From positions 18,660,909 to 18,724,908 of the forward strand of contig NC_031502.1 in NCBI RefSeq assembly GCF_000237925.1: a stretch of DNA of 64,000 nt, given 5' to 3'. Below the pieces are notes generated by a model. That model searched no databases. It was not told the origin of the DNA and was given only the letters and a program-made list of their open reading frames with translations. The translations under genes were made by a program, and so were the position numbers. The DNA comes from Schistosoma mansoni. Lineage: Eukaryota > Platyhelminthes > Trematoda > Strigeidida > Schistosomatidae. Shown in pieces: positions 28,001 through 36,799 of the stretch. The first letter of the stretch is position 1. Every line of letters begins with the position of its first letter.

Positions 28001-31000
28001 ACGGATGGAAGTCAGTTTATAGAATGAAACACAATAACTTAATATATACAAATAAATGGAGCGATAGGAAACACTGTTTCGCATACACATCATCAGTCTT
28101 AACGAGCACTGAAGCTGATAGTTGAATGAACATACATGATATGCGCTAGAAATGGTTCAGCACTCCGTTACATTACCGTAATAAAACGCTCCTAAATATT
28201 TTGGATCTCAATAGCTAGTCACTAGTTTTAATACTGGCAGTGAATTTTACAGTTAGCAAATGGAAATCATATTTTTAAATTAACAGTTCTATTTAATAAA
28301 TCAAAAGTCGATGAAACTTCATTATAAAATAACCACTTATTAAAACAAAACTATCATTAATTATTTTGACTAGTCCGGAATAATAGAAAAATAGAGAAAC
28401 TATACTGTATACCCCTTTCCTTTATTTTTTATGAATGATTTCCGGAGATAATGTAAGATGACAAATTACCAGTGGATAAAATAACTTTCAGATGCTTATT
28501 AATTTAAAAATGATTTATAAAGTGGATAATCAAGCGCAAATTGAGAATTTAAGGCTTATCAGAATTTGACAGTTTTTGAAAAATAGTAATGCTAGAAGTA
28601 AATAAAAACATCCAAGCATTTTATAATGAAGTATGGAAAACGGCTTTTCATACACTTAAAAGAATTGCTAAAAATGAAACCTTAGGATATACTGTACACA
28701 GTTATTTAACTAACCTAACTGATAACCGAAAAGAGTTAGAAGTAAAGCCCCAAGCCTAATATTTTCTGTAGTTAAATAGATCCCAAGGAAAATCAGAATA
28801 AAACAGAGCAACTGTTAAATATTCTCAATTTTTCAATAATTTTAACCAGTACTGTAATGAACGAGACCGGAAGTGGGGATAACCAATGTATTTTGATACA
28901 AAATTACAGAATGTTTTGGTAAAATATGAGAACAATACATTGAATACTTCGTTTGTAAATCTCCTACGTTTATCCTTCACATTCTGTATGAATCTTCCCA
29001 TTCTCACTCTCTTTCTATTTCGGTTTCTATTCTCTTCAATGTGATCTTCTTAGTCTTCCGCTGCCAGGTTTTCCACTTTCGTTTGGTGTTACATACTACT
29101 TATGTCAACAGACATAAGTAGCATACAACACAGTATTGCAATTCTTGGAAAGCATTCTTCATTAGTTATGGAACCTAGAGAAGCAATCTCATAACTTCAA
29201 GTATTTCATACTTAATCAAGAGTATGAAACATATCAACATATAGGGAAATGTTTAGCTTATCTAAAAAAGTTTCCCAGTAGACATAATCGGTTACTTGAT
29301 AGCCAACTAAGTACAAAGACAGCCAAAGTTTGTCATGGTAATTATCTCGTTAGTAGTTGGTTTTTAAACTTTTAGGGAATCAATAAGTTGGCATCCACTT
29401 CCGCAAACATATTCTGTAAAAGTTGAGCAAAATATGTCAGCCAAAATGGGTGTTCCAGAATTCTAACGAACAGTGGTTTTATTATCAAAGTTTTAGACAC
29501 CAGCACTTTGAATGTAAGCTACAACAATAAACCACAGTTTCACCGAATGGAATACACTATACATATTTACCATAAGTCTGAGGATTAGAAAATTAGAAAA
29601 GTATCCCTTGATAATACCTTGTAAAACTCTTACTCTTTAGTTTCTAAACGGACAAGTTATAATATAGAGTAAAATGCATTATAATCGTAATAACATATAA
29701 CTCACTCCTACTCAAACTATTGACACTAATTTATATAACTTACTATTCATTGAAAATAATCAAGCCCTAAATTGGAATCCGGAAGGAAAGCGGAAAAGAG
29801 GAAGGCCGAAGAACACATTATGCCGGGAAATAGAAGCAGATATGAAAAAGATGAATAACAACTGGAAAGAACTGAAAAGAATTGCCCAGGACAGGGTTGG
29901 ATGGAAAATACTGGTGTGTGGCCTATGCTCCTCCGCGACGGGTGACAGGCGTAAGTAAGTAATGAATAACACAAGTGTTATTATCTACATATTACTAAAA
30001 TTGTATCAGGCTGTAACTGGCTACTGAAAAATTTTAATCGCACAACGCAGACGCACTACGTAGACGATAGGTGAGGATCTATCATATTTCAAAAAGTATA
30101 TCTGAATACACTAATTCTTATATGATTTATTTACAGGCAGATGTGTATTCTACGGATTAGTATTCAAATTCAACTAATCTGTAACCTACTGTGTGAACAG
30201 ACATTTACGATATCATAAAACTGAATAGTTCCTTCATAAAATTTGATTACATTTCATAAATGATTGTTATTATTATTCACGACTTTATTCAATATTATAT
30301 TTTTGGTACAATATAGAATTGTCAGCACAAAGTACCTCAGCAGATTTCTTTTACAAAAACAAAGAAAAGAGAAGAAAATTGGAAGAAATCACCTTTATAG
30401 GTCAATCAAATTCCAAATTCTCAAGTCCTTGTTTGTCTTATCACATATAAACTTCTTTCTTGGATTAGTTTTATAAATCCCCACCCTTAAAAGGTGTTAC
30501 AAAACCCATTTTACAAATAAACAAAAAATTGTATTCTATAAGTGATGTTTATTGTCAGGTGTAAGAATTTGTTTATATAGAATATATTGATTTCCACCCA
30601 ACAATATTTGACAGAAGACTGAAAACGAAAGTGAATTATAGGATTAGTTACTTTGGCCCTGAAACGATGAAGAGAATGATAACCGTAATTAATAAAAGGA
30701 ACAGATTCTACTTTTTTGTTGATTTATACAAAGTAAATGTTATTTGTGAACTTATTAGTTACAACTGCTTTCAAATTTACTCAGTCAACGTTAATGCCTA
30801 AATGTTGTCTAATATGGCAGAGGTACTCATATTAATTTCTATTAGAAAAAGTCTTTACAACTACCAGTTTCCGCTTGTTAAACCAAATGTCAATTACCTT
30901 TATCACAGAAATCACCTGAATATCCAATTGGACATAAGCATTTTGAAGAAGACGAATGTAAGTTAGTATAGCATTGTCCCTGGTTATAGCACAAAAACGA

Positions 31001-31245
31001 TCCACATATTGTTGCACCAGGTATGGATATGGAATACTGAGAAGTAGCATGTTCTGTTACTGTTTCATTATTGTTCTGCAGGAAAGGTTGGTTCTTCTTA
31101 CCATTTATTATAAAGTTTCTTCCATCAGTCTTATCAGATGAAGAATTGTAAGTGGGATCTTCTACTTCAACTTCCATAATCATAGACCAATCATTATCTC
31201 CTTGATTTTCTTTAGCTAACAAATCTTGAGCAGGATTCAGAAGAC
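6871..31245 (-). CDS. Multi-exon extracellular EGF/laminin-G protein gene (agrin/perlecan/pikachurin-like C-terminal region), 5' incomplete
   Basis: Gene model of nine exons: 31245-30898, 27044-26780, 24608-24534, 21477-21231, 20572-20447, 19873-19636, 18564-18309, 16716-16527, 10711-10313 and final exon 7067-6871 (ten blocks, the third being a short linker exon). Domain order is EGF1-LG1-EGF2-LG2-EGF3-LG3. Exon phases agree at every directly adjacent junction from 24608 down to 16527 and between 30898 and 27044. Phases do not join between 26780 and 24608, between 16527 and 10711, or between 10313 and 7067, so at least one exon is missing in each gap. Six-cysteine EGF modules and LG hallmarks (Trp-His, Gly-Gly-His/Ile-Pro, Gly-Cys-Ile) are visible. 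Proteins with this arrangement are secreted or membrane-anchored matrix proteins. An orthologue is not assigned. No signal peptide exon was found, so more coding sequence must lie at higher coordinates. Confidence 0.8.
8540..8725. repeat. Inverted-repeat element of the second family
   Basis: About 80-bp arms: left TAGGAGTTGATCTAAGCTAA and right CTAGCTCAGATCAACTCATG, with CTGGAATCACTG / CAGTGATTCCAGG internal matches and a centre CTGCTGAGGAGTCTCATACT. Arms match those at 4367 in sequence. Confidence 0.6.
10313..10711 (-). CDS. Exon: amino half of laminin-G domain 3 with a long insert
   Basis: A 399-bp exon (phase 2 in and out), acceptor ACCTTTTAG, donor GTTAGT. The start [18 protein letters not shown] is the usual LG 'I-x-L-x-F-R' strand. 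The end, [16 protein letters not shown], is the LG Trp-His strand. Between them lie about 80 Asn/Leu-rich residues, longer than in LG1 or LG2. The exon opening LG3, between here and 16527, was not recognised. Confidence 0.65.
12556..12645 (-). repeat. Repeat with CTGATGA...GAAA hammerhead-like boxes
   Basis: The minus strand reads AACTGATGATCGGAGCGAAA, then GCCGATC and 20 bases later GAGGAAACTAGTA. CTGATGA and a downstream GAAAC are both present, with a strong TCGG/CCGA hairpin, but the helix geometry is not the standard one. It resembles the motif at 28058. A ribozyme remnant is possible, not shown. Confidence 0.35.
13263..13460 (-). repeat. Second SINE-like repeat family, degenerate copy
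   Basis: The plus strand has AGAAGCACTAGACGACCG, CTAGTATGGGATTTCTC and a GATCTTCGATCTTG stretch that aligns with the anticodon-side part of the tRNA-like head in the copies at 4975 and 36455. Confidence 0.45.
16308..16491 (-). mobile_element. Sm-alpha-type tRNA-derived SINE
   Basis: The minus strand begins with a tRNA-like head: an A-box-like GACCGAGTGGATAACGCG and the B box GGTTCGAGTCCC. It ends with a hammerhead ribozyme and CCACTATCCATCT. This is the best preserved of four copies in the window. It lies in the intron directly after EGF/LG exon 16716-16527, in the same orientation as the host gene. Confidence 0.88.
16332..16392 (-). ncRNA. Hammerhead ribozyme, complete core
   Basis: Type I layout, minus strand: CATCCAG (stem I 5'), CTGACGA, stem II GTCC-CAAATA-GGAC, GAAA, short stem III, GTC cleavage triplet, then CTGGATTCC (stem I 3'). 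All conserved core residues are present and CATCCAG pairs with CTGGAT. Predicted cleavage lies between 16343 and 16342. Schistosome SINEs are known to carry active ribozymes of this form. Confidence 0.9.
16527..16716 (-). CDS. Exon: end of LG2 plus EGF-like domain 3
   Basis: A 190-bp exon (phase 0 in, phase 1 out), acceptor TATTAG, donor GTGAGT. It finishes LG2 ([10 protein letters not shown], ending in a Cys) and then encodes a complete EGF module: [20 protein letters not shown] and NC. The donor lies only about 35 bp from the head of an Sm-alpha SINE that is inserted in the same orientation in the following intron. Confidence 0.88.
16898..16968 (+). repeat. Inverted partial copy of the Penelope fragment
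   Basis: About 71 bp (GAAGATTATCAGAACTATGT ... CACATATACT) is a ~90% inverted match of 17278-17347. The two arms flank ~310 bp that holds the fragment's 3' end, giving a potential hairpin within an intron. Confidence 0.75.
17098..17350 (-). pseudogene. Penelope-like element fragment: GIY-YIG endonuclease C-terminus
   Basis: The minus strand reads [20 protein letters not shown], then after a one-base shift [20 protein letters not shown] and FLNPPW, matching the same C-terminal pattern as the fragment at 2742 (EALAI..LKP.LC.KRF...LPW). A TGA lies upstream. It belongs to a different subfamily from the 2.7-kb copy. Located in the intron between exons 18309 and 16716. Confidence 0.7.
18309..18564 (-). 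CDS. Exon: second half of laminin-G domain 2
   Basis: A 256-bp exon (phase 2 in, phase 0 out). It contains [20 protein letters not shown] (the Trp-His motif of LG domains followed by the Leu-x-Val-Asp strand), the YLGGHP turn and the terminal FQGCISK. The donor GTATGT is chosen because it gives phase 0, which fits the next exon. An alternative GTAAAG donor five bases upstream would break the frame. Confidence 0.88.
19090..19600. other. Intronic stretch, unclassified
   Basis: Slightly GC-richer than the flanks, without coding exons I can support. Probably an old transposon, not identified. Confidence 0.25.
19636..19873 (-). CDS. Exon: first half of laminin-G domain 2
   Basis: A 238-bp exon (phase 1 in, phase 2 out), acceptor TTCCCACAG, donor GTAAGC. 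It encodes an LG amino half with the typical core [18 protein letters not shown], then '[21 protein letters not shown]', the 'functional strand plus Gly-Ser-Gly' pattern of LG domains. It joins in frame to the exon at 18564 through a split Lys codon. Confidence 0.9.
20447..20572 (-). CDS. Exon: EGF-like domain 2
   Basis: A 126-bp single-module exon (phase 1 to phase 1), acceptor TTTCAG, donor GTAAGT. All six EGF cysteines are present: [15 protein letters not shown] and QQC. The central part is Asn/Ser rich. The one-exon-per-EGF layout with symmetrical phase 1 introns is typical of exon-shuffled extracellular modules. Confidence 0.88.
21231..21477 (-). CDS. Exon: second half of laminin-G domain 1
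   Basis: A 247-bp exon, phase 0 in and phase 1 out, with acceptor ATTATAG and donor GTAAGT. It carries the LG end signature: FGGHPE, then [16 protein letters not shown] and a final VDGYGI that runs into EGF2. It reads in frame from the short exon at 24534 and into the exon at 20572 through a split Thr codon. Confidence 0.85.
22500..23080. other. Intronic stretch, possible LTR-like or old repeat
   Basis: Less AT-rich than its surroundings, T-rich pyrimidine tracts, an AATAAA at about 22819 followed by a CTTCTCTCTCTC tract. It looks like a decayed LTR or 3' end of a transposon, but no second copy lies in the window and no family is recognised. Confidence 0.3.
23290..23352 (-). repeat. Fragment of the ~0.5-kb retroposon head
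   Basis: About 55 bp matching the head of the retroposons at 54788 and 55339 (CGGACTCTCCCCACTCTC, CGTACCAGGGCATTTGG), followed by a CTGACTG run as at 55841. Only the head is preserved here. Confidence 0.65.
24534..24608 (-). CDS. Exon: short middle piece of laminin-G domain 1
   Basis: A 75-bp, 25-codon exon in phase 0 on both sides, ending CAG|GTATGA. It contains FLSVDG, the usual LG 'L-x-V-D-G' strand. It joins in frame to the exon starting at 21477. The acceptor (TTTGGGGAG) is weak, so the start is the least certain of the set. Confidence 0.55.
26780..27044 (-). CDS. Exon: first half of laminin-G domain 1
   Basis: The acceptor TTTTTTTACAG and a GTTAGC donor bound a 265-bp exon (phase 1 in, phase 2 out). 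The translation starts [19 protein letters not shown] and continues with a pattern of alternating hydrophobic residues, '[18 protein letters not shown]' and '[13 protein letters not shown]'. This matches the opening beta strands of an LG domain. The outgoing phase 2 does not fit the next exon recognised (24608, phase 0), so one exon is missing between them. Confidence 0.75.
27514..27771. mobile_element. Two Sm-alpha SINE copies in inverted, head-to-head arrangement
   Basis: About 27514-27680 is a minus copy with CTGATGAG, stem II GTCC/GGAC, GAAA and a GTC triplet all intact but a stem I that no longer pairs well (ATCCGG against CTAGAC). About 27690-27771 is the ribozyme end of a plus copy (CTGACGAG present, GAAA changed to AAAA, GTT triplet). 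The layout repeats that at 3378. Located in the intron before exon 27044. Confidence 0.75.
28056..28105 (-). repeat. Repeat with CTGATGA...GAAAC hammerhead-like boxes
   Basis: The minus strand reads GACTGATGATGTGTATGC, then GAAACAGTGTTTCC. Both conserved boxes are intact and AAAC-AGT-GTTT could form a minimal stem III, but stem II is very weak. Confidence 0.4.
29763..29975 (+). mobile_element. Short 3' end of an RTE-clade element (SR3/Perere-3-like)
   Basis: About 210 bp. One open frame, 29764-29958, reads [18 protein letters not shown], then [27 protein letters not shown] and ends DRRK-stop, the conserved tail of this family. Inserted antisense in the intron between exons 30898 and 27044 of the EGF/LG gene. 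Confidence 0.85.
30898..31245 (-). CDS. Exon: acidic linker plus EGF-like domain 1
   Basis: The acceptor CTTAG precedes 31245 and the donor GTAATT follows 30898; the exon is 348 bp and runs phase 1 to phase 1. The first ~75 residues are an acidic, Asn-rich stretch with several possible N-glycosylation sites. The last ~35 residues form an EGF-like module with six cysteines (CGSFLC, then GQC, KCLC and FC). It has no calcium-binding signature. Its phase joins exactly to the next exon at 27044 through a split Val codon. The incoming phase 1 means an upstream exon exists but was not found. Confidence 0.8.
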
Positions 31246-31894
31246 CTAAGGTGGAAAATAAAAGTAATTTATTAGAAGCTAACATCAAGGAGTTGTCTTG
31301 AAAAAGTACATTAATCATGAACTGTAAGTGATAGGTGATTTTAATAGAGAACACGATGATGTTCATTTAACTACTATTCTCACTAGAGAACTTTTAATAT
31401 TACACTAGACAAACATGAATTTACAGTCTAAAACTATCTTAATTGTTAAAAGTACATTACAAGTTTTAATTTGGTTCTCTTTCCAAAAAAGTATATAGTA
31501 AGTCGTGTTTACTATTTCTTCTTTTTAAGGATACATCGTCATTCAAACTGGTGACTATTGAAAGACTTTTATGACATATAAAATTGCTTCCCATGTTTGG
31601 ATGATTCTATTCATCTGGACAACTTATCTTAGAAAACTGTCAGCATGGGTTTACTCTATGAATTTTTCTTTACAAATTCATCTAAACATGTATATCCAGA
31701 CCCGTGACAACTAAAACACCAAGTCTAATTTTTATCACTCATCATGGCATACTTGTGCATGAATCAAGCAATCAAAATCCTTAAAATACCATTACGTTTA
31801 CTATATAAGAACTTTCGTCTAAATTAGAGAGCATAGCTTCACAATATTTGAGCGCCGAGTTGATGTAAGACATTAAATAGGAATAATATATTGC

Positions 31895-31985
31895 TTGAAA
31901 AAAGTTGGACCAGATTGCCCGGCGAAACGTTGGATTTACTTCAAATTCATTTGCTGAGATTTTACAAATATATTATGCCTATTTA
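31895..31985 (+). repeat. Penelope-like terminal fragment with hammerhead-like motif
   Basis: The plus strand has TTGGACC-AGATT-GCCCGGC, then GAAACGTTGGATTTACTTCA, homologous to the minus strand at 925-990. The CTGANGA box reads TTGAAAA. Probably not active. Confidence 0.45.
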
Positions 31986-32787
31986 ATTACGTTTACTGAT
32001 CTTGATTCTTTCACATCAATTGTTTTCAGAATACCAATAGACAACCAAACTAGAAATAAATGAACTTTACCATAAAATTAATGATCTGTGATCTTATGAC
32101 AGCAGTGAATGAATTTAGAAACCTCACTTTAACCCATTTTTAACTTATAAATTTTCCGTTATACAAATAATAAGTTGTATACTGTTTAAATAACTCCAGT
32201 ACCATTGAAATTTTAGGAACGTTTAGTGCTTTCTAATTCGTAGCTTTAAAATATGTTTCTTTCTCTGTTGAATAATCGCTGTGGTCGCTAAAGGGGATAT
32301 GAATTTTATCCAAACTACTAAGTGTTGCCAAATGCTTTTGTAATAAAACGAACCAAATTACAGCACAGTCTTTTTATTATCAAATAAGCAACCAATTTTA
32401 CAAAACCATAACAGTATGATAAATAAAAACCGATTAGTTACTCGTCTGACTACTTTGTCTAGACATCACGGTGTTGATATTGATGTTATGATAGGAGGCT
32501 ATCAAAAATTAAAAAAAGAGGCTTGGAGACCAGAAATGTCTTTTTTTGTATTGTACATCATTGAGAAAAATCTCAGTTACTTATTCACTCTGAAAGTCTT
32601 TTAGCTTTGCTATCTAGATTCTCTATAACTAAACCGTTCCCTCAAAGAATGATGATTAAACTCCTCTTTTGATACGTTTATTTCTCTCTCTACTAAATTT
32701 ATTGTAACCCATTGAAGATAAAACCTGATCAGTTTAAAGTATTAAAATTTAAAAGCAAAAAATCTGTCAGCGAAATTGTTGACAAAT

Positions 32788-32886
32788 CACTTAACAGTGC
32801 TTCCAGGTTTTCCCCGGTGGTCTAGCTTCAATTGACTCACGCTTTCAACTATGAAAATACTAAATCTCCACAAAACCACTTAACAT
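32788..32886 (+). repeat. Single arm of the second family
   Basis: About 95 bp (GTGCTTCCAGGTTTTCCCCG, GGTCTAGCTTCAATTGACTC, CTAAATCTCCACAAAACC) equal to the right arm of the element at 4367. No inverse partner nearby. Confidence 0.55.
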
Positions 32887-32999
32887 ATTTCTTTCCCAGT
32901 ATCATGGATTTACTTAATTGTTATAACCATTCTACTACAGTTTCTCACAAACTGATTTCCAGACAAATGTTCAATTAACTAGATAACCTTTCAAAAAAT

Positions 33000-35900
33000 C
33001 TATTGTTAATCAAAAGGATTATATTTGGATACCGGACATTAGTTCATGAAACTTTAGTTTACTTCATTCAAATACCTTGAATTCCATCTAAGAATAAATA
33101 ATCCTGTTGAAATATTGAGTAAAAGTTGTCCTTTTGTTAATTTCATTTATCAGAATCATTTTCAGTTTAAGTGAAACACTAGTTGTTAACAAAATGTGAA
33201 AGATTAAATATTTTCCACTTTTAAAGTTTACTAATATACCTTTCAGATAACTTTTGTAGTATCAAAGTCGACATATTCCATAAAGCTATACAGATATCAT
33301 TATACATCAATCATTCATATAATACAAGTAGAACTCATGATGATCTACAGTCCCAGAATATAAATACCATATGATGGTCAGTATAAAAGATATACATACG
33401 ATAGTCACAATTAAGTTGGATCCTTCATTACATCTCTATTTTAACTGTTATTATTTGATTGTTATCGGTCATAAATATTAGAAAAGTCTAAGTGTAACCT
33501 TGTAGAACTGCATTGTAACTATTTGTTTGACAAAACAATATTGTTTTATATGATGCTGAAAAATCGAATAGAATATTGCAAATATGGTTGATACAAAGAA
33601 ATATCTGATGTAAATTCTGTATCAATGATGATAGTTATATGAAAGCTTTTTGAGTCAAGGAAACAAATCTGCCAATCCTGTCCATAATAAAAGTCTGAAA
33701 GTTTTACGGTAAAGTAAACTTCTATCACAATGCACAAATCCCACAGTACATTACGAAGTAAGAAAATATCTCAGATTAAAAAAAACATCTTTCGATGAGT
33801 TATAACAAGAACATATTTAGAATAAAACACTAGAATTATTTCCTAGCTAACGGTATTATTTTTGAAATCATTTGATGAAAACAGGACCTAGCAATTACCT
33901 ATGCAATGAGACCTTTTTACTACATTCTCCTGTTTTATATTTCCTATCTCATATTTGTGTAGTCAGTGTTGGTAACACATATAGAATTTTTACAACACGA
34001 TGACTGTGAAGATAACCGCACACTGATATTTTTCACAAAATAATTAACTTTGTCATAAAATCTACACCGTCTGATCCCAATTCAGTGACTGAGTGAAACT
34101 GTGATGATAACGAAGCTTCAAGGTCTTACCTCCTATAATGTGTATTATGAGTGTCCTAAACTAATATAAAACACCTGCTTAGTGCTTCCTGACTATCTAC
34201 GATTTTCTATTCCACGGTAATCTAAATTGAAGACTATGACTAAATATATGAATAGAAATGATTTGCATGGAATGGAATCTTACCAAAATATAGTACGATG
34301 ATAGCAAACATGACGACTGTTTGTCCTGATTACAAAACAAATATTTACTTTCTCCAAAAATATCCCACTTGATTTGTCATCATTTGAAACACTCCTTTTT
34401 TGACAAAGCTTCATAGAAAACTTTTGAAACTTTATTTAAGAAAACCATATAAAACAACTGATAATCCTATTGGTTATCTCTTTTGTGGATTATGATTGGT
34501 TCTAAATTCAACGCCTAACGAGGGTAGAACGTTACGTTCAAGTGTATCTACGTTATTATCTGTAATGAAATTTTTTAAAATGAATAGTTCAACACTTTGA
34601 ATAAGTGGAATACACTTATTCCAATTAAGTTGATCAAAAGTGTGCCACCTAGTGTACGTTGCTATGTTTACGAATCCTAGGAAATTCACTATAACTAACT
34701 TCATTTTCATGTAGATCAATGTTGACTCACAGTGTACATTTTTATGAATGCCATTATCATCTACTGAGCTTTTAGAAATGACCTTTTTTTCCTATTTTCA
34801 TGTACGCTGTACATACTCTATGTTAACTATATTCAACCCTTAATCACAATGGTATTTTCGATAGTTCAGAACGAGCCTAAATTAAGTTGATCAAAACAAG
34901 AAACTATGGTTAAAAAAATAAACTCTGCTATACAACTAACAGATGATATCACTACAGTAAAGTGAACTGCTTCCAATAAATATATTTTGGTTAGTCTTTT
35001 TGAGTTAGATAAAGGAATTTCCAGGATTAATTTGTCGAAAGTCAACTCCGAAATTCTATCAACATTTTGAAAAACATCGAAGAAGTACGCATTGACTTTA
35101 AGAGCATTGCTACTTGCATATATATCTGCGCCATTAAAGGGACTATTAGCAATCGATGAATATCAAAATATTAAATAACTTTCCGTGGTTCAATATTCCT
35201 AAATGTCACTGAATTATTACTAGGCCTTGGAATTAGGATTTTGGTTAAATTATAACCGCTTTTATTTCTGTCGTCTCTTACCAAGTGAAAATACAGGAGT
35301 CTATGTCTGTTTACAACCATGGACTAATGAATAAGGAATCTGGGTAGAAATTGGTTCATCAACAAATAATTTTCCAACCATTCACATACACTATTTCGAT
35401 AATAAACGGTGGCTTATTTCATGCTATACTGAATAATGGTGCTAAGGTTTATCTTTCAGCAAATCCATTGCTTTTACTGTATATGACTTCTTGAAATAGT
35501 ATTTAGAGCTTTAACGTTTTACATGATTTAATATAAAAAGTTCAAGCTGAAATTTGAAAAAAGCCTGAACCTAACTTAATCTTAAGTAAGTAAATTGAAT
35601 GAGAAAAAAACAGTCCTCTCAGCACTTAACACGAGGCCAGTGCACACGTTGCAAAAGTTACAATGGCACGTCATAAACACAGTTTCAACAGAGTCATTAG
35701 TTGTATATCCGTGTGATGCCCTTTAGAGTCGCCTTAGAATTGTTAATTATCTTAGAAAAGTTTTGTTTTTAATCAAACTTACAAATTCATGTATAGGATT
35801 TCACTTAGATTATATAAATGTACTTGATATCATTATCTAAATTCTTTCTGGTTTCAAATGACCAAACAACCGAAAATTTCATTACAAACAAGATTGTGGA

Positions 35901-36450
35901 TACCTTCAGTGGGCTTTTTGATATTGAATAGTTCTATGAAGAACTGAAGCACTTCATTTCGACAAAGAATACCTCAAATATACTGTTGTGTATCTTAAAA
36001 CCTTTATTATTGTGAGAATCGTGTTAATTTTTAAATAATTTTATTTGGCTACTTCAACCTATCTTCTTACCAAAAAGCGCTTTGTGGTGTTTCTCCTCAA
36101 TGTTATTGTTATTGCATGATGTCTAGTTTGTTGTGCAGTTGTATTTGATTCAATCAGATGGTTTTAAGCTTTCGAAATTTTTTATGTATTCAAAGGTTAT
36201 ATTACAATAATAGACTTTACTAAATAGTAAGTTGTGTTTCATTAGTAATGGTTACCTACCGACAACAGCATTTGGAATTTTATTTTTGTGAAGAAAACGC
36301 ATAAACACTTTAAATAACGATGAAAAAATAGTGTTTTCTTAGGCTTAAACACCGTTTACCTTCAAAATAAGCACATATACAGAGTTACCATGGAAGGATT
36401 GTGAAAACTGTTAAATTGAATAATTATCTGGATCACAAATTGTATGTATG
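33000..36450. other. Non-coding stretch upstream of the EGF/LG gene
   Basis: AT-rich, no convincing exon or element. Open frames at 33546-33737 and 34474-34719 (minus) were examined for signal peptide or domain exons and not accepted, as they have no usable splice donors. The missing 5' exons of the EGF/LG gene might still lie here. Confidence 0.3.
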
Positions 36451-36454
36451 TAAA

Positions 36455-36700
36455 CCACTGAAAACCAGGAAGCGCTGGATGGCTGTTCTATCCTAGTATG
36501 GGACTCCTTTGGGATCGTCTTATGCCTGGATATATATGTTTACTATTGAACACCACGTCTGGGTATGAGACTCCTCACTAGTGAGCATTCAATACCCCGC
36601 ACACGGAAACGAACACAGGACCTTTGGTCTCGTGCGCCAACGCATAAACTCTTGACCACTGGGCCGGCACTCAGCTGTGTCAATGTATAACGTCAACAAA
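36455..36700 (-). repeat. Second tRNA-headed SINE-like repeat family, copy
   Basis: The minus strand has GGCCCAGTGGTCAAGAG (A-box-like), GGTCCTGTGTTCGTTTCC (B-box-like) and a body ending with CCATCCAGCGCTTCCTGG and TTTTCAGTGG. The plus strand shows GAAGCGCTGGATGGCTG and CTAGTATGGGACTCC, also found in copies at 13265 and 8545. Confidence 0.55.
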
Positions 36701-36799
36701 TCCAACCACATTCTACTGTCTTCGGCGGGTAACTGCCTTACACTAGACACGGCTTAGCCTCACTTGTCACAGCTTTTCACTAGAATTCACTAGAACTCT

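Noticed and set aside
33546-33737. Minus-strand open frame with LYQPYLQYSIRF, resembling the end of an FN3 domain (FN3 domains precede the EGF/LG part in pikachurin)
   Set aside because: There is a usable acceptor but no donor before the stop, and the similarity is only over a dozen residues.
34474-34719. Minus-strand open frame starting with a hydrophobic MKLVIVNFLGFVNIA stretch and ending with an LG-like VEFRT, as a possible first exon of the EGF/LG gene
   Set aside because: No splice donor in the phase needed for exon 31245; the frame simply runs into a stop. Not enough to call it an exon.
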